Positions 26,636 to 34,206 of a stretch of 64,000 nucleotides of DNA are shown one piece after another. A program made the position numbers and the translations under genes. The stretch is from assembly GCA_902491535.1 (NCBI GenBank), contig CABUHS010000001.1:1-64000 (forward strand). The letters run 5' to 3'. Every line of letters starts with the position of its first letter. Position 1 is the first letter of the stretch. This stretch comes from an uncultured Eubacteriales bacterium. GTDB lineage: Bacteria; Bacillota; Clostridia; Oscillospirales; CAG-272. The notes beneath the pieces were generated by a model. The model was not told where the DNA came from. It saw only the letters and a program-made list of their open reading frames with translations, and did no database searches.

Positions 26636-27115
26636 TTAAATAGTGGTTATAATCAAGACCGCCACAGTAACGACAAGCAAAACACCAACTAAGTAGGTTA
26701 AGCACCCGGCAGATTTTGACGATGCCTTTTTCGGTTTTGGGTATGTATAATTCGTTGGTTCGGATGAATAAGTTTGCTTTGGTTTTGGTGTAGTCTGTAA
26801 ATTCCTTGCTTTACGATATAAAGCAAGCGGATCGTTGGTCGACATGATACGAGAATAGAAATGATCAAGCCACTGAGCATCACCCGGTTCGCACATATTT
26901 TCCTCGGTACACCCCGGTTCATGTACGATTTGATTTCTTATCCAACGATAATTTCTCAGCCGTTTTAAATCTTCATTCCAACTCTGTACATAATAAGAAC
27001 CATTGGGTTTGTTAATCATTTCATCAATATAAGTCGTCAAACCATGATTATCGCCGTACATATCCCCGCATAGCTTTTCAAGCTCCTTATATGAGTTAAG
27101 AAATCCCATTTTCAT
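26636..27115 (-). CDS. HEPN-like protein with C-terminal membrane anchor
   Basis: This 159-residue protein has a helical N-terminal domain containing RNYRWIRNQIVHEPG. Arg60 and His65 form an Rx4H motif like that of HEPN ribonucleases. A Pro/Lys/Ser-rich linker follows (about 105-134), then one membrane helix (about 136-157). HEPN membership is inferred from the motif and helix pattern only. It lies three bases after the operon's XRE gene. Confidence 0.55.
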   Translation of the reverse strand: MKMGFLNSYKELEKLCGDMYGDNHGLTTYIDEMINKPNGSYYVQSWNEDLKRLRNYRWIRNQIVHEPGCTEENMCEPGDAQWLDHFYSRIMSTNDPLALYRKARNLQTTPKPKQTYSSEPTNYTYPKPKKASSKSAGCLTYLVGVLLVVTVAVLIITTI

Positions 27116-27118
27116 ATC

Positions 27119-27331
27119 TCACTTCGTTTCATCTGGTATGAATTCCATAATGTCATCCACACCGCAGTTAAGGGCGGCGCAAATCTTGCCGAGCGTCTCG
27201 ACAGTAACATTCTCGCCCTTACTCATCTTAGTGATAGTATAATTGCTGATATCTGCAACCTTAGCAAGGTCTTTTTTCTTCATATCGTGGTCAATCAACA
27301 GTTTCCACAGTTTCTTATAACTAACAGCCAT
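27119..27331 (-). CDS. XRE-family regulator of the cargo operon
   Basis: This is a 70-residue single-domain Cro/CI-type protein (KKKDLAKVADISNYTITKMSKG). It resembles YozG-like small regulators. The ATG at 27331 is chosen because GAGGTG precedes it. It is the first gene of the operon and lies right behind a near-consensus promoter with repeated TTTCAACA-type sites, so it probably represses its own operon. Confidence 0.85.
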   Translation of the reverse strand: MAVSYKKLWKLLIDHDMKKKDLAKVADISNYTITKMSKGENVTVETLGKICAALNCGVDDIMEFIPDETK

Positions 27332-27356
27332 TGGTAGCACCTCTAAAAAGGATATA

Positions 27357-27434
27357 TTTCAACAAATATATTATACCACATTCCAATTCGTTTTTCAACA
27401 TTTAATAGAGCGATATCAACATTAAATTTCAATA
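27357..27434 (-). promoter_or_regulatory. promoter and operator repeats of the cargo operon
   Basis: On the minus strand TTGAAA (27393-27398) and TATAAT (27370-27375) are exactly 17 bases apart. Octamers TTTCAACA at 27357-27364 and 27393-27400 flank or overlap the core, with relatives TATCAACA (27414-27421) and TTTCAATA (27427-27434) upstream. They are good candidates for binding sites of the XRE regulator. Confidence 0.7.
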
Positions 27435-27479
27435 AATCTGTAAATTCTGTTGTGTACCCATTCTTTGAGCAAAAAAATC

Positions 27480-27510
27480 GGCTGATCTAACATTGGATGT
27501 TAAATCAGCC
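27480..27510 (-). terminator. terminator of MerR copy 1
   Basis: GGCTGATCTAACAT and ATGTTAAATCAGCC pair over 14 bases around TGG. On the minus strand GATTTTTTT follows. A matching hairpin ends copy 2. Confidence 0.8.
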
Positions 27511-27516
27511 CATTTA

Positions 27517-28245
27517 TTACTTGTTACAATATTTTCGGATTGCTTTAAACACAAATTCTGCCGTACCGTCGCCGCCGGCCTTATTGATGTTTTCGGTAAA
27601 CTCACCACCTGCCGCGTACATTGCGCCGAGTCCGCTCAGAACTTCGTCGGAACAGGTATAAAAATGCTCGGTTATAAAGCTTTGTAATTTCTTAACTTGC
27701 ACCTGTACTTCTTCTGAATCGGGCGGCAGCTCACGCATCGTGCCGAATTCAGTGAATATCCACATCATTTTGCTGTTTAGATTTTGTGTTTCTCCTTCTG
27801 TACGATTTTTTGATTTTTCTTCAAATTCCTTATACTCCGCCGTGTGCCCATAAGCGGCTTTTGCTTTAGCGGCGTACTCGTCTATTTTGCTTGTGTCAAA
27901 TGCTTTAAAATCCATTTTAGCCTCTCCAATCGTTTGAATTTCACGGGCAAGGTCAATCAGATTCTCCAAATGCTCTTTTTTGAGCATCAGCAAGGTGATT
28001 TGTTGTTCCAATGCCTTAGTGCGGTCAAAATTCGGGCTTTCCAGAATCGCTTTAATCTCCTTTAGAGGAAACTCCAGCTCCCGGAACAATAAAATTTGCT
28101 GCAATCGTTCCAGTGCTGTATCGTCATACAGCCGATATCCTGCGTCTGTGACCGTTGTCGGCTTCAGCAGTCCGATTGCGTCATAATGGTGCAATGTGCG
28201 CACACTGACACCTGTTAACTTGCTCACTTCATTTACTGTTCTCAT
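27517..28245 (-). CDS. MerR/TipA-like regulator, copy 1
   Basis: This 242-residue protein has an N-terminal MerR winged helix (VNEVSKLTGVSVRTLHHYDAIGLLKP, residues 3-28), a dimer coiled coil (about 75-115) and a TipAS-like ligand-binding domain (about 130-240). Such proteins sense small molecules, often antibiotics or peptides, and activate promoters with long spacers. GGAGGG precedes the ATG. It is the last gene at the right side of the element. A co-linear second copy lies at 31024-31752. No obvious target gene is beside it, so it may regulate itself. Confidence 0.88.
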   Translation of the reverse strand: MRTVNEVSKLTGVSVRTLHHYDAIGLLKPTTVTDAGYRLYDDTALERLQQILLFRELEFPLKEIKAILESPNFDRTKALEQQITLLMLKKEHLENLIDLAREIQTIGEAKMDFKAFDTSKIDEYAAKAKAAYGHTAEYKEFEEKSKNRTEGETQNLNSKMMWIFTEFGTMRELPPDSEEVQVQVKKLQSFITEHFYTCSDEVLSGLGAMYAAGGEFTENINKAGGDGTAEFVFKAIRKYCNK

Positions 28246-28269
28246 AACATTTCCCTCCCGTGCAAGTAT

Positions 28270-28300
28270 AGTATAAACTATAACATAACGTTAGAGTCAA
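28270..28300 (-). promoter_or_regulatory. MerR-type promoter, copy 1
   Basis: TTGACT (28295-28300) and TATACT (28270-28275) are 19 bases apart, the overlong spacing typical of promoters untwisted by MerR proteins. The spacer contains the dyad TAACGTTA. Confidence 0.75.
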
Positions 28301-28522
28301 TAGGTTTTGCGAAAAAAATATATTTTAACATGACTTTATGTGTACTTCGCTGTAACCGGGGCGTTGATTTGCACTGCCAAACGGGTATAATTATGGTAAA
28401 ATACATCCTTGTTCTATGAGGAATTCTAAGAACCCGCTTTAGAATTTTCTTAGAACCGGGTCAAAAGCATAGTTCCTTTGCGACATTGATTTTGGCGTGG
28501 TTTTCGAGTCGGAATATTCAAA

Positions 28523-28598
28523 GAAGCCTGAAACACGGTTGTTTTCAGGCTTCCTATAGCTTCTTTTATCTTCCGTCAGATTCTGTTAACTTCTGTTA
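28523..28598. other. hairpin and integrase-arm-like repeats next to the tRNA fragment
   Basis: GAAGCCTGAAA (28523-28533) and TTTCAGGCTTC (28543-28553) form a clean 11-pair hairpin. Downstream TTCTGTTA occurs twice, at 28581-28588 and 28591-28598, one helical turn apart, just before the tRNA-like core. This is the expected place for arm-type integrase sites, but binding is inferred. Confidence 0.4.
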
Positions 28599-28607
28599 TG
28601 CGTGAAT

Positions 28608-28665
28608 GACTCGAAATCAGTTTGAGAGCAATCTCACGAGGGTTCGAATCCCTCCCTCTCCGCCA
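28608..28665 (+). tRNA. 3' fragment of tRNA-Ser(CGA), probable attachment site
   Basis: The sequence runs from the anticodon loop (CTCGAAA) through a serine-type long variable arm (TGAGA/TCTCA). The T arm (GAGGG TTCGAAT CCCTC) and the acceptor 3' strand CCTCTCC with GCCA follow. The D arm and the 5' acceptor strand are absent: no GGAGAGG lies at the right distance. Partial tRNA 3' ends of this kind mark integrase attachment sites. The matching intact tRNA was not found in the window. Confidence 0.75.
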
Positions 28666-28692
28666 AACGCGGCATATGTCCGCGCAAAAAAT

Positions 28693-28718
28693 AAGCCGCA
28701 AGGAGTTCCTTGCGGCTT
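28693..28718 (+). terminator. terminator after the tRNA-Ser fragment
   Basis: AAGCCGCAAGGA and TCCTTGCGGCTT form a strong stem followed by TCTTCTATTT, placed where a tRNA transcript would end. Confidence 0.75.
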
Positions 28719-28785
28719 TCTTCTATTTCATTTTTATTGTATCCTCTCAAAATTCTATTACAATAATTTAGAGAGGAATTCAGAC

Positions 28786-28986
28786 ATGAGCAAATTATCT
28801 TTTAAATCATTTTGTATCGAATTATATGCAGAGCACATCGGAAAAGATAGTACCGATGTCTATGCTCTATTTAACAAAAGCAGACTTCTCGATTTGCTTG
28901 AAAAAGATTATGATGATCTGCATGGCATGTCTATGGAATATTTAATGCAGTATTTTGATGAATATTTAGAAGGAGATAAAGAATGA
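28786..28986 (+). CDS. DUF3791-like protein
   Basis: This 66-residue protein starts at the ATG at 28786 behind GAGAGGA; an upstream in-frame start would run through the tRNA fragment and is rejected. The helical pattern (SFCIELYAEHIGKDSTDVYALFNKS...LLEKDYDDLHGMSMEYLMQYFDEYL) fits DUF3791, a family usually paired with DUF3990. Its stop overlaps the start of the DUF3990 gene in ATGA. Confidence 0.7.
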   Translation: MSKLSFKSFCIELYAEHIGKDSTDVYALFNKSRLLDLLEKDYDDLHGMSMEYLMQYFDEYLEGDKE

Positions 28987-29477
28987 TCCTGTATCACGGC
29001 TCAAATGTAATCGTTGAAACACCCAAAATTATAAAAACAGAATACGATCGTGATTTCGGATTCGGATTTTATACTACCGACATCAAAGAGCAGGCTGTTC
29101 GTTGGGCGATTCGTAAAGCAAAACTTGCACAGCGAAAAGGGTTAACATACACACCGTATATTTCGATTTATGAATTTAGCAAAGATAATTATGCAAAGCT
29201 AACCTGTATGAAATTTGATACACCTTCAATTGAGTGTCTTGATATGGTGTGTGCCTGCCGGAGTGATATAGCTTTTTCTCATGGATATGATATTGTTACC
29301 GGAAAGATTGCTGATGATAATGTAGGCGAAACCGTTACCTATGTTCTGCAAGGTATCATGCGGAAATAGGATGCCGTAGATCGGCTGAAGTTCGAAAAAA
29401 TCAATAACCAAATTTGCTTTAACACAGAAGCAGCATTGCAATGTTTGAAGTATATCGGTTATGAGGATTGCAGGTGA
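28983..29477 (+). pseudogene. DUF3990-like gene split by an in-frame stop
   Basis: The frame opens with LYHGSNVIVETPKI and DFGFGFYTT, as in DUF3990 proteins, which have an ADP-ribosyltransferase-like fold. After 128 codons a TAG at 29367-29369 interrupts it. The same frame then continues without gap as DAVDRLKFEKINNQICFNTE... to TGA at 29477, which reads as the normal C-terminal end of the family. One nonsense change thus splits the gene, or the TAG is read through. Confidence 0.7.
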
Positions 29478-29481
29478 TTTT

Positions 29482-29683
29482 ATGTCTAAGGCACTGTATA
29501 ACGCAACAATTATTCCCGAAATCGTAAAACTGATTTCAGATAAATTACAAGTTGTCAGAGCAAGAGGCTCTGGACACTTTTTATAAATCCGATACGGCAA
29601 AAGCTCTGAATGATCCCGATACAGGACTTTACGGACAAAGCGCTTTGTTTATATTCTCGCAGTTTGTCATGGAAAATAACTAA
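29482..29683 (+). pseudogene. second DUF3791-like gene with frameshift
   Basis: The ATG at 29482 opens MSKALYNATIIPEIVKLISDK. After a shift of frame near 29550 the text continues as SEQEALDTFYKSDTAKALND and further to TAA at 29683. Joined, the pieces give one typical DUF3791 protein of about 67 residues. A single-base change broke it. Confidence 0.65.
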
Positions 29684-29740
29684 TCTATGTGAATGTAATT
29701 TATGAAATAAAATTGTGATAAAAACGAAAGGAGAATTTTT

Positions 29741-30271
29741 ATGATCGGGCTAAAAAGAGGTTTGGTAATGCTGAAAGATCATTGTACATCGTGGGCGCCT
29801 GAAGCCGAAAAAGTTATTGACTGTTTGCGTGATATTTTCGGAAACTATGCAATAGATATTCAGCACATCGGCAGCACTTCCATAATCGGAATAAAAGCAA
29901 AGCCCATCATTGATATTGCCGTAGGAGTTGCAACATTTGAAAAACTGGATGTGTTCCTGCCAGCACTTGAACAGCACGGAGTATACAAATCAAGCGGACA
30001 GCCCTTTGACAACATTGTTTTGTTTTCAAGAGATAATCCCGAAACAGGCTCCAGAGTAAACAACATACAGATGGTAATTCATGGATCTGACGAGTGGAAC
30101 TCTCATATTCTTTTCAGGGATTATATGAATTCGCATCCCGATAAGGCTCACGAATATGAAAAAATCAAATCCGAAGCGGCTGAAAGGTTTCCCAAAGATG
30201 TTTTGGCGTACTCTGCATATAAAAATATTTTTATTCAAAAATGTATTTCTGAAGCAAAAAACAATAGTTGA
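29741..30271 (+). CDS. GrpB/UPF0157 nucleotidyltransferase-like protein
   Basis: This 176-residue protein has the GrpB pattern IQHIGSTSIIGIKAKPIIDIAV, where GS and DIxV form the nucleotidyltransferase core, and the C-terminal RFPKDVLAYSAYKNIFI. GrpB proteins resemble minimal nucleotidyltransferases, but their substrate is unknown. AAAGGAG precedes the ATG. It is a stand-alone gene in the flank between two element remnants. Confidence 0.85.
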   Translation: MIGLKRGLVMLKDHCTSWAPEAEKVIDCLRDIFGNYAIDIQHIGSTSIIGIKAKPIIDIAVGVATFEKLDVFLPALEQHGVYKSSGQPFDNIVLFSRDNPETGSRVNNIQMVIHGSDEWNSHILFRDYMNSHPDKAHEYEKIKSEAAERFPKDVLAYSAYKNIFIQKCISEAKNNS

Positions 30272-30308
30272 AGGTAATAAATTATTATAATACTACCGTT
30301 TTATTTTT

Positions 30309-30825
30309 GCTTTTTAAACTCCCGAATCAACGCCCGATACGCATCGCTTGTCGGTTTTGATAACTTCTTAGGCGAAGTTGCATGTGAGATAAACTCCGAT
30401 TTCGGTATGTACTGCACCGATTTTAATTCCGTGCAGTACATTTTCTTTTATAAGTTCATAGATTCGCTGCGGCTGGCATCCTATCAGCGATGCCGCTGTC
30501 TTTGTAGGCAGAGCATCGGGAAGCTCTGCCCATTCTTTTTCAAGCCACAGTCGGATTTTCCTCTGTCACTTCGATCAACGGTTTCGGATGCCATTCGGTA
30601 CGATTTGAGAACATACCGTTCAGCTCAGCAAGAAAGCCTGTCTCATTCTCCATTCTATATTTGAACACCTCTGCATCTTCCACAAGCACCCGATACTTAT
30701 GCGTTGCATGTCCCCGTATTTTCATGCGGTATATAATCATGATCCATCAGATATTTCATCTTGCGTGTGGAGATGTGCAGATACTGTCTCAACTTACATC
30801 CGCTCATATATTTTTTCTCATCCAT
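30309..30825 (-). pseudogene. broken copy of the Xis-like gene
   Basis: The minus strand from the ATG at 30825 reads MDEKKYMSG, LRQYLHISTRKMKYLMDH and so on, nearly as in the gene at 4257-4844. Compared with that gene there is one inserted base near 30715, an 11-base deletion near 30555 and a five-base deletion near 30410. Each shifts the frame. The remains of the other end of the element family lie immediately upstream. Confidence 0.85.
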
Positions 30826-30983
30826 ATTAACAGCAATAAAATACACCTCGGACAATGATATAATTCAACAATTATAGTATATAATATTTCAAGTTATATT
30901 TCAATATTAAATAGAGTTATAGCAGCATTTAACTTCAATAAATCTGCAAATTCTATTGTGTACATTTTTTTGAGAAAAAAATA

Positions 30984-31020
30984 ATCGGCCGATCTAACAT
31001 CAAATGTTAAATCAGCCGAT
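30984..31020 (-). terminator. terminator of MerR copy 2
   Basis: ATCGGCCGATCTAACAT and ATGTTAAATCAGCCGAT pair around a three-base loop, with a T-rich run on the minus strand. It corresponds to the hairpin at 27480-27510. Confidence 0.75.
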
Positions 31021-31023
31021 TCG

Positions 31024-31752
31024 TTACTTATTACAATATTTCCGGATTGCTTTAAACACAAATTCTGCCGTACCATCACCGCCGGACTTATTGATGTTTT
31101 CCGTAAACTCTCCGCCTCCGGCATACATCGAACCGAGTCCGTACAGAACTTCATCGGAACAGGTATAAAAATGCTCGGTTATAAAATTTTGCAATTTCTT
31201 AACCTGTGCCTGCACTTCTTTTGAATCTGGCAGCAATTCACGCATCGTGCCGAATTCGGTAAACATCGCCATCATTTGCACATTTAATTTTTTTGTTTTT
31301 TCTTTTGTCCGTCCCTTTGATTTTTCTTCAAACTCCTTATACTCCGCCGTTTGCCCGTAAGTGGCTTTTGCTTCGGCGGCATACCCGTCAATTTTGCTTG
31401 TATCAAACGCTGTGAAATCCATTTTGTTTACTCCAATCGATTTTATTCCACGGGCAAGGCCGATCAAATTCTCCAAATGCTCTTTTTTGAGCGTCAGCAA
31501 GGTGATTTGCTGTTCCAATGCCTTGCCACGGTCAAAATTCGGACTTTCCAGAATCTCCTTGATCTCCTTTAACGGAAACTCCAACTCTCGGAACAATAAA
31601 ATATGCTGCAACCGTTCCAGCGCTGTATCGTCATACAGCCTGTACCTTGCTTCTGTTACCGTTGTCGGCTTAAGCAGTCCAATTGCGTCATAATGGTGCA
31701 GTGTGCGCACACTAACACCTGTTAACTTGCTCACTTCATTTACTGTCCTCAT
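31024..31752 (-). CDS. MerR/TipA-like regulator, copy 2
   Basis: It has 242 residues and the same domain order as copy 1, with an identical DNA-recognition region apart from VTEARYR for VTDAGYR. The reading frame is intact even though the Xis-like gene beside it is ruined, which suggests selection on this gene. The TipAS-like ligand domain differs at scattered positions, so the ligand could differ. GGAGGG precedes the ATG. Confidence 0.88.
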   Translation of the reverse strand: MRTVNEVSKLTGVSVRTLHHYDAIGLLKPTTVTEARYRLYDDTALERLQHILLFRELEFPLKEIKEILESPNFDRGKALEQQITLLTLKKEHLENLIGLARGIKSIGVNKMDFTAFDTSKIDGYAAEAKATYGQTAEYKEFEEKSKGRTKEKTKKLNVQMMAMFTEFGTMRELLPDSKEVQAQVKKLQNFITEHFYTCSDEVLYGLGSMYAGGGEFTENINKSGGDGTAEFVFKAIRKYCNK

Positions 31753-31776
31753 AGCATTTCCCTCCCATGCAAGTAT

Positions 31777-31807
31777 AGTATAAACTATTACACAGCGTCA
31801 GTGTCAA
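31777..31807 (-). promoter_or_regulatory. MerR-type promoter, copy 2
   Basis: TTGACA (31802-31807) and TATACT (31777-31782) are again 19 bases apart. Spacer bases differ from copy 1 (TGACGCTGTG for TAACGTTATG), so the operator dyad is partly lost. Confidence 0.7.
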
Positions 31808-32247
31808 TAGGTTTTGCAAAAAATTATATATTTCCACATGACTTTGTGTGTTCCTTACCGTAACCGGAACCCCGATTTACACTGTCAAACGGATATAATT
31901 ATATTAAAAAACAGCACTGTTCTATTAAAAATTCTAAGAATTGCTTTTAGAAATTTCTCAGAATTCGGGCAAAAGAATAGATACTTTGCGACATGGGTTG
32001 AGGTAGCATTGCGCATCTATTATATACTACCTTTTAAGAAGATGATGAAAATCGAAAGCTCTGTCCGAGAAGAATAGCTAAAGCGCCATCTTCGGCAAAG
32101 TCTCTACCTCGCAGCACCTAATAAGCCAACCCCGTAAAGTAGTTGACTTTTTTCGTTTTACAGTAACATAAATAAAAATGTTAAGATGTTGAATTATGAT
32201 CCGAACCACATTATGGTGCTTTAAAAAAATACCCTGAAAAACAGTCT
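31808..32247. other. gene-free gap
   Basis: The first 190 bases belong to the duplicated segment. The rest, about 250 bases to the end of the GH78-like gene, holds no convincing gene, promoter or terminator that I can see. Confidence 0.5.
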
Positions 32248-34206
32248 TTAAGTATAAGTTGACAGCGAGACCTTTTTATCAAGCCTGTATTCCCTGCCGC
32301 CGAGCTGTATTATGCCGCCCTCGCGATTCGTCTCTACAGTAACCTTTTCTTCAACGATCTGCACCCTTACATACCCTCCTTCGCCGTCAATCGGCAGCGT
32401 GCAGTCAAGTCTTTTGAAGAACTCCGTCCTCGGAGACAAAACAAACCTGCCGCTGCACACCTTGAGTCCGACGAAATGTTTTGCTATGATATATATGGGG
32501 ATTGCACCCCATGCATGGCAAAGGCTTTTTCCGAACCTATCCCCGTACATATCATACCGCCCTGCCGTAGTATCCTCAGGATCAAATGCCTCCCAAAAAG
32601 TTGTCGCGCCGCAGGAGAGCATTCCTCCCCAATATGAAAGAACGGTGTTCATCACTCTGTCAAGCTGTCCCGATGCTGCTAAAACATCCAGCTCAAAAAA
32701 TTTGAAATACGGAGTAGTGATCATCGGCACATTGCCGTTATTTATGACCGAAGAGAGTATCAGCGAGCTTTGTCGGCTGTCTGCAATATTGAAATACAGT
32801 GCAAAAATATTCGTCTGTCTTGAAACGTGGCACTTACCCGTCGTGTACGAGTCTATAAAAGCCCCTTTTTCTTCACACCAGTAGTATTTATTGATATTTT
32901 CAAGAAGTCCGAGCCGCCGGCGGCAGTAAGCATCGCCGTCAGACCCCAGTTTTTTCGCCATTTGCTCCGCAGCCTCCAGCGCGGCTGCAAACAGTATCTG
33001 CTCAGCCGCCGCTGGGCCGTCCTTTTCAATGTCCGCCCAGTCAATAAACACCCAATCGCCGTCCGTCGACGTAATAAAGCCGCTGTCATCCGTGCGCGTG
33101 ATGCAAAAATCTATAAGCGTGCGCACTTTAGGGTATATCTGCCGCAGGAAGTCAGTATCACCGTAAAAATCAAAATGATCACGAACGCTAAGTACCCACA
33201 AAAACGAATAATCGATAATTGTGTTTATATGCCCTGTCATGGGATCGTTACCGCGAAGCGCCAGCATAGTACGCCTGTCAATATCGGAGTCTGCCATAAG
33301 ATATCTGTTCAAAAGAAAGCTCTGATATGCGTCACCGGCCCATATCCATTTATCCCTTTTCACTCCGTCGATAAAAAATATGCCGCTGCAAAGCTTAAAG
33401 GTATGAACGGATACCTGCCATATTCTGTCAATCAGCTCTCTGTCGCTGAAAAAGGACGCCCTGACGGGTATATCCACATATAAATGACGCGCCGTCAGCT
33501 TCACCTCGTCCCCAGGAATGTAGACATACCGAAACGCACATCGCTCTGTTCTACCGCCTGTCGGCATATCGGGCTGCACCTTGTAGCTGTAATAGCAGTG
33601 TTCGCAGTCAAGCGCTTCGTCCCGCGATTCGCCAAAATAAGCCGTCATGCTTCTCATGCGCTCTTCATCACAGCTTATTTGCAGCTCTGCCGTAAGCTCC
33701 GTTTCAAATTCGTAAAGAAAGCCGACACCGACGCGTTCGGTTTTTTGGGGATAATAAAGCTTTTCATCATATTCCCAAACGCAGGGATCCTGCTCCTTAC
33801 GTGTAAAGTAACGGCTTATTCCCACAGGGACGAGGGGCGACGAATAGTCATCGGCGTACCAGTCACCGTCGGAAAAGATATCGTCACCCTCAACATAAAC
33901 ACACGGAAGCTTTTCAATGCACGCAACGTGTATGGAAATGCTTACCTCTCCCGCAGGACATCTGACACGCGCCCCGATGGTGTATTTCTTATCCCCTGCA
34001 AGCACATACCCCGAAGCGCAGCTGTATACGGTAAAATCAGTCTCATTTTCAAGCCTGTAACTGCGGCGAAAGGTTACTCTGTTTCTGAACCCTTCGCTTT
34101 TCCAAAACGCAGGCCAGGAGTATCCGCGTTCCACCCTGCTGAAATTCTGCTTCATCCCGTGATACAGCTCAAAATCTCCGGGATACCACATCCAATAACC
34201 TGACAT
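32248..34206 (-). CDS. GH78-like six-hairpin glycosidase 1
   Basis: This enzyme has 652 residues from the ATG at 34206, which overlaps the GH2 stop (TAATG) behind GGGGAAAG; an upstream start lies inside the GH2 gene. A beta-rich N-terminal half precedes an (alpha/alpha)6 barrel of the alpha-L-rhamnosidase clan. The motif around residues 280-292 reads DGVKRDKWIWAGD. In characterised GH78 enzymes the equivalent place has Glu as the general acid (DCPQRDER...GD); here it is Lys. No signal peptide, so it probably cleaves imported oligosaccharides. True sugar specificity is uncertain. Confidence 0.75.
   Translation of the reverse strand: MSGYWMWYPGDFELYHGMKQNFSRVERGYSWPAFWKSEGFRNRVTFRRSYRLENETDFTVYSCASGYVLAGDKKYTIGARVRCPAGEVSISIHVACIEKLPCVYVEGDDIFSDGDWYADDYSSPLVPVGISRYFTRKEQDPCVWEYDEKLYYPQKTERVGVGFLYEFETELTAELQISCDEERMRSMTAYFGESRDEALDCEHCYYSYKVQPDMPTGGRTERCAFRYVYIPGDEVKLTARHLYVDIPVRASFFSDRELIDRIWQVSVHTFKLCSGIFFIDGVKRDKWIWAGDAYQSFLLNRYLMADSDIDRRTMLALRGNDPMTGHINTIIDYSFLWVLSVRDHFDFYGDTDFLRQIYPKVRTLIDFCITRTDDSGFITSTDGDWVFIDWADIEKDGPAAAEQILFAAALEAAEQMAKKLGSDGDAYCRRRLGLLENINKYYWCEEKGAFIDSYTTGKCHVSRQTNIFALYFNIADSRQSSLILSSVINNGNVPMITTPYFKFFELDVLAASGQLDRVMNTVLSYWGGMLSCGATTFWEAFDPEDTTAGRYDMYGDRFGKSLCHAWGAIPIYIIAKHFVGLKVCSGRFVLSPRTEFFKRLDCTLPIDGEGGYVRVQIVEEKVTVETNREGGIIQLGGREYRLDKKVSLSTYT

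Larger units (their letters stand above)
27400..28490 (-). repeat. first copy of the right-end segment
   Basis: This is the partner of 30890-32000. It contains the cargo promoter upstream region, a terminator, MerR copy 1 and its promoter. The end of similarity near 28486 lies about 120 bases before the tRNA-Ser fragment. Confidence 0.85.
30890..32000 (-). repeat. duplicate of the right-end segment of the element
   Basis: This stretch matches 27400-28490 in order: operator/promoter region, terminator hairpin, MerR gene, MerR promoter and the leader up to the words TTTGCGACAT. The copies differ at many single bases but are co-linear. The similarity stops near 31996 here and near 28486 there. 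Confidence 0.85.

Noticed and set aside
28608..28665. Functional tRNA-Ser gene
   Set aside because: The D arm and 5' acceptor strand are missing upstream, so only a 3' fragment is present.
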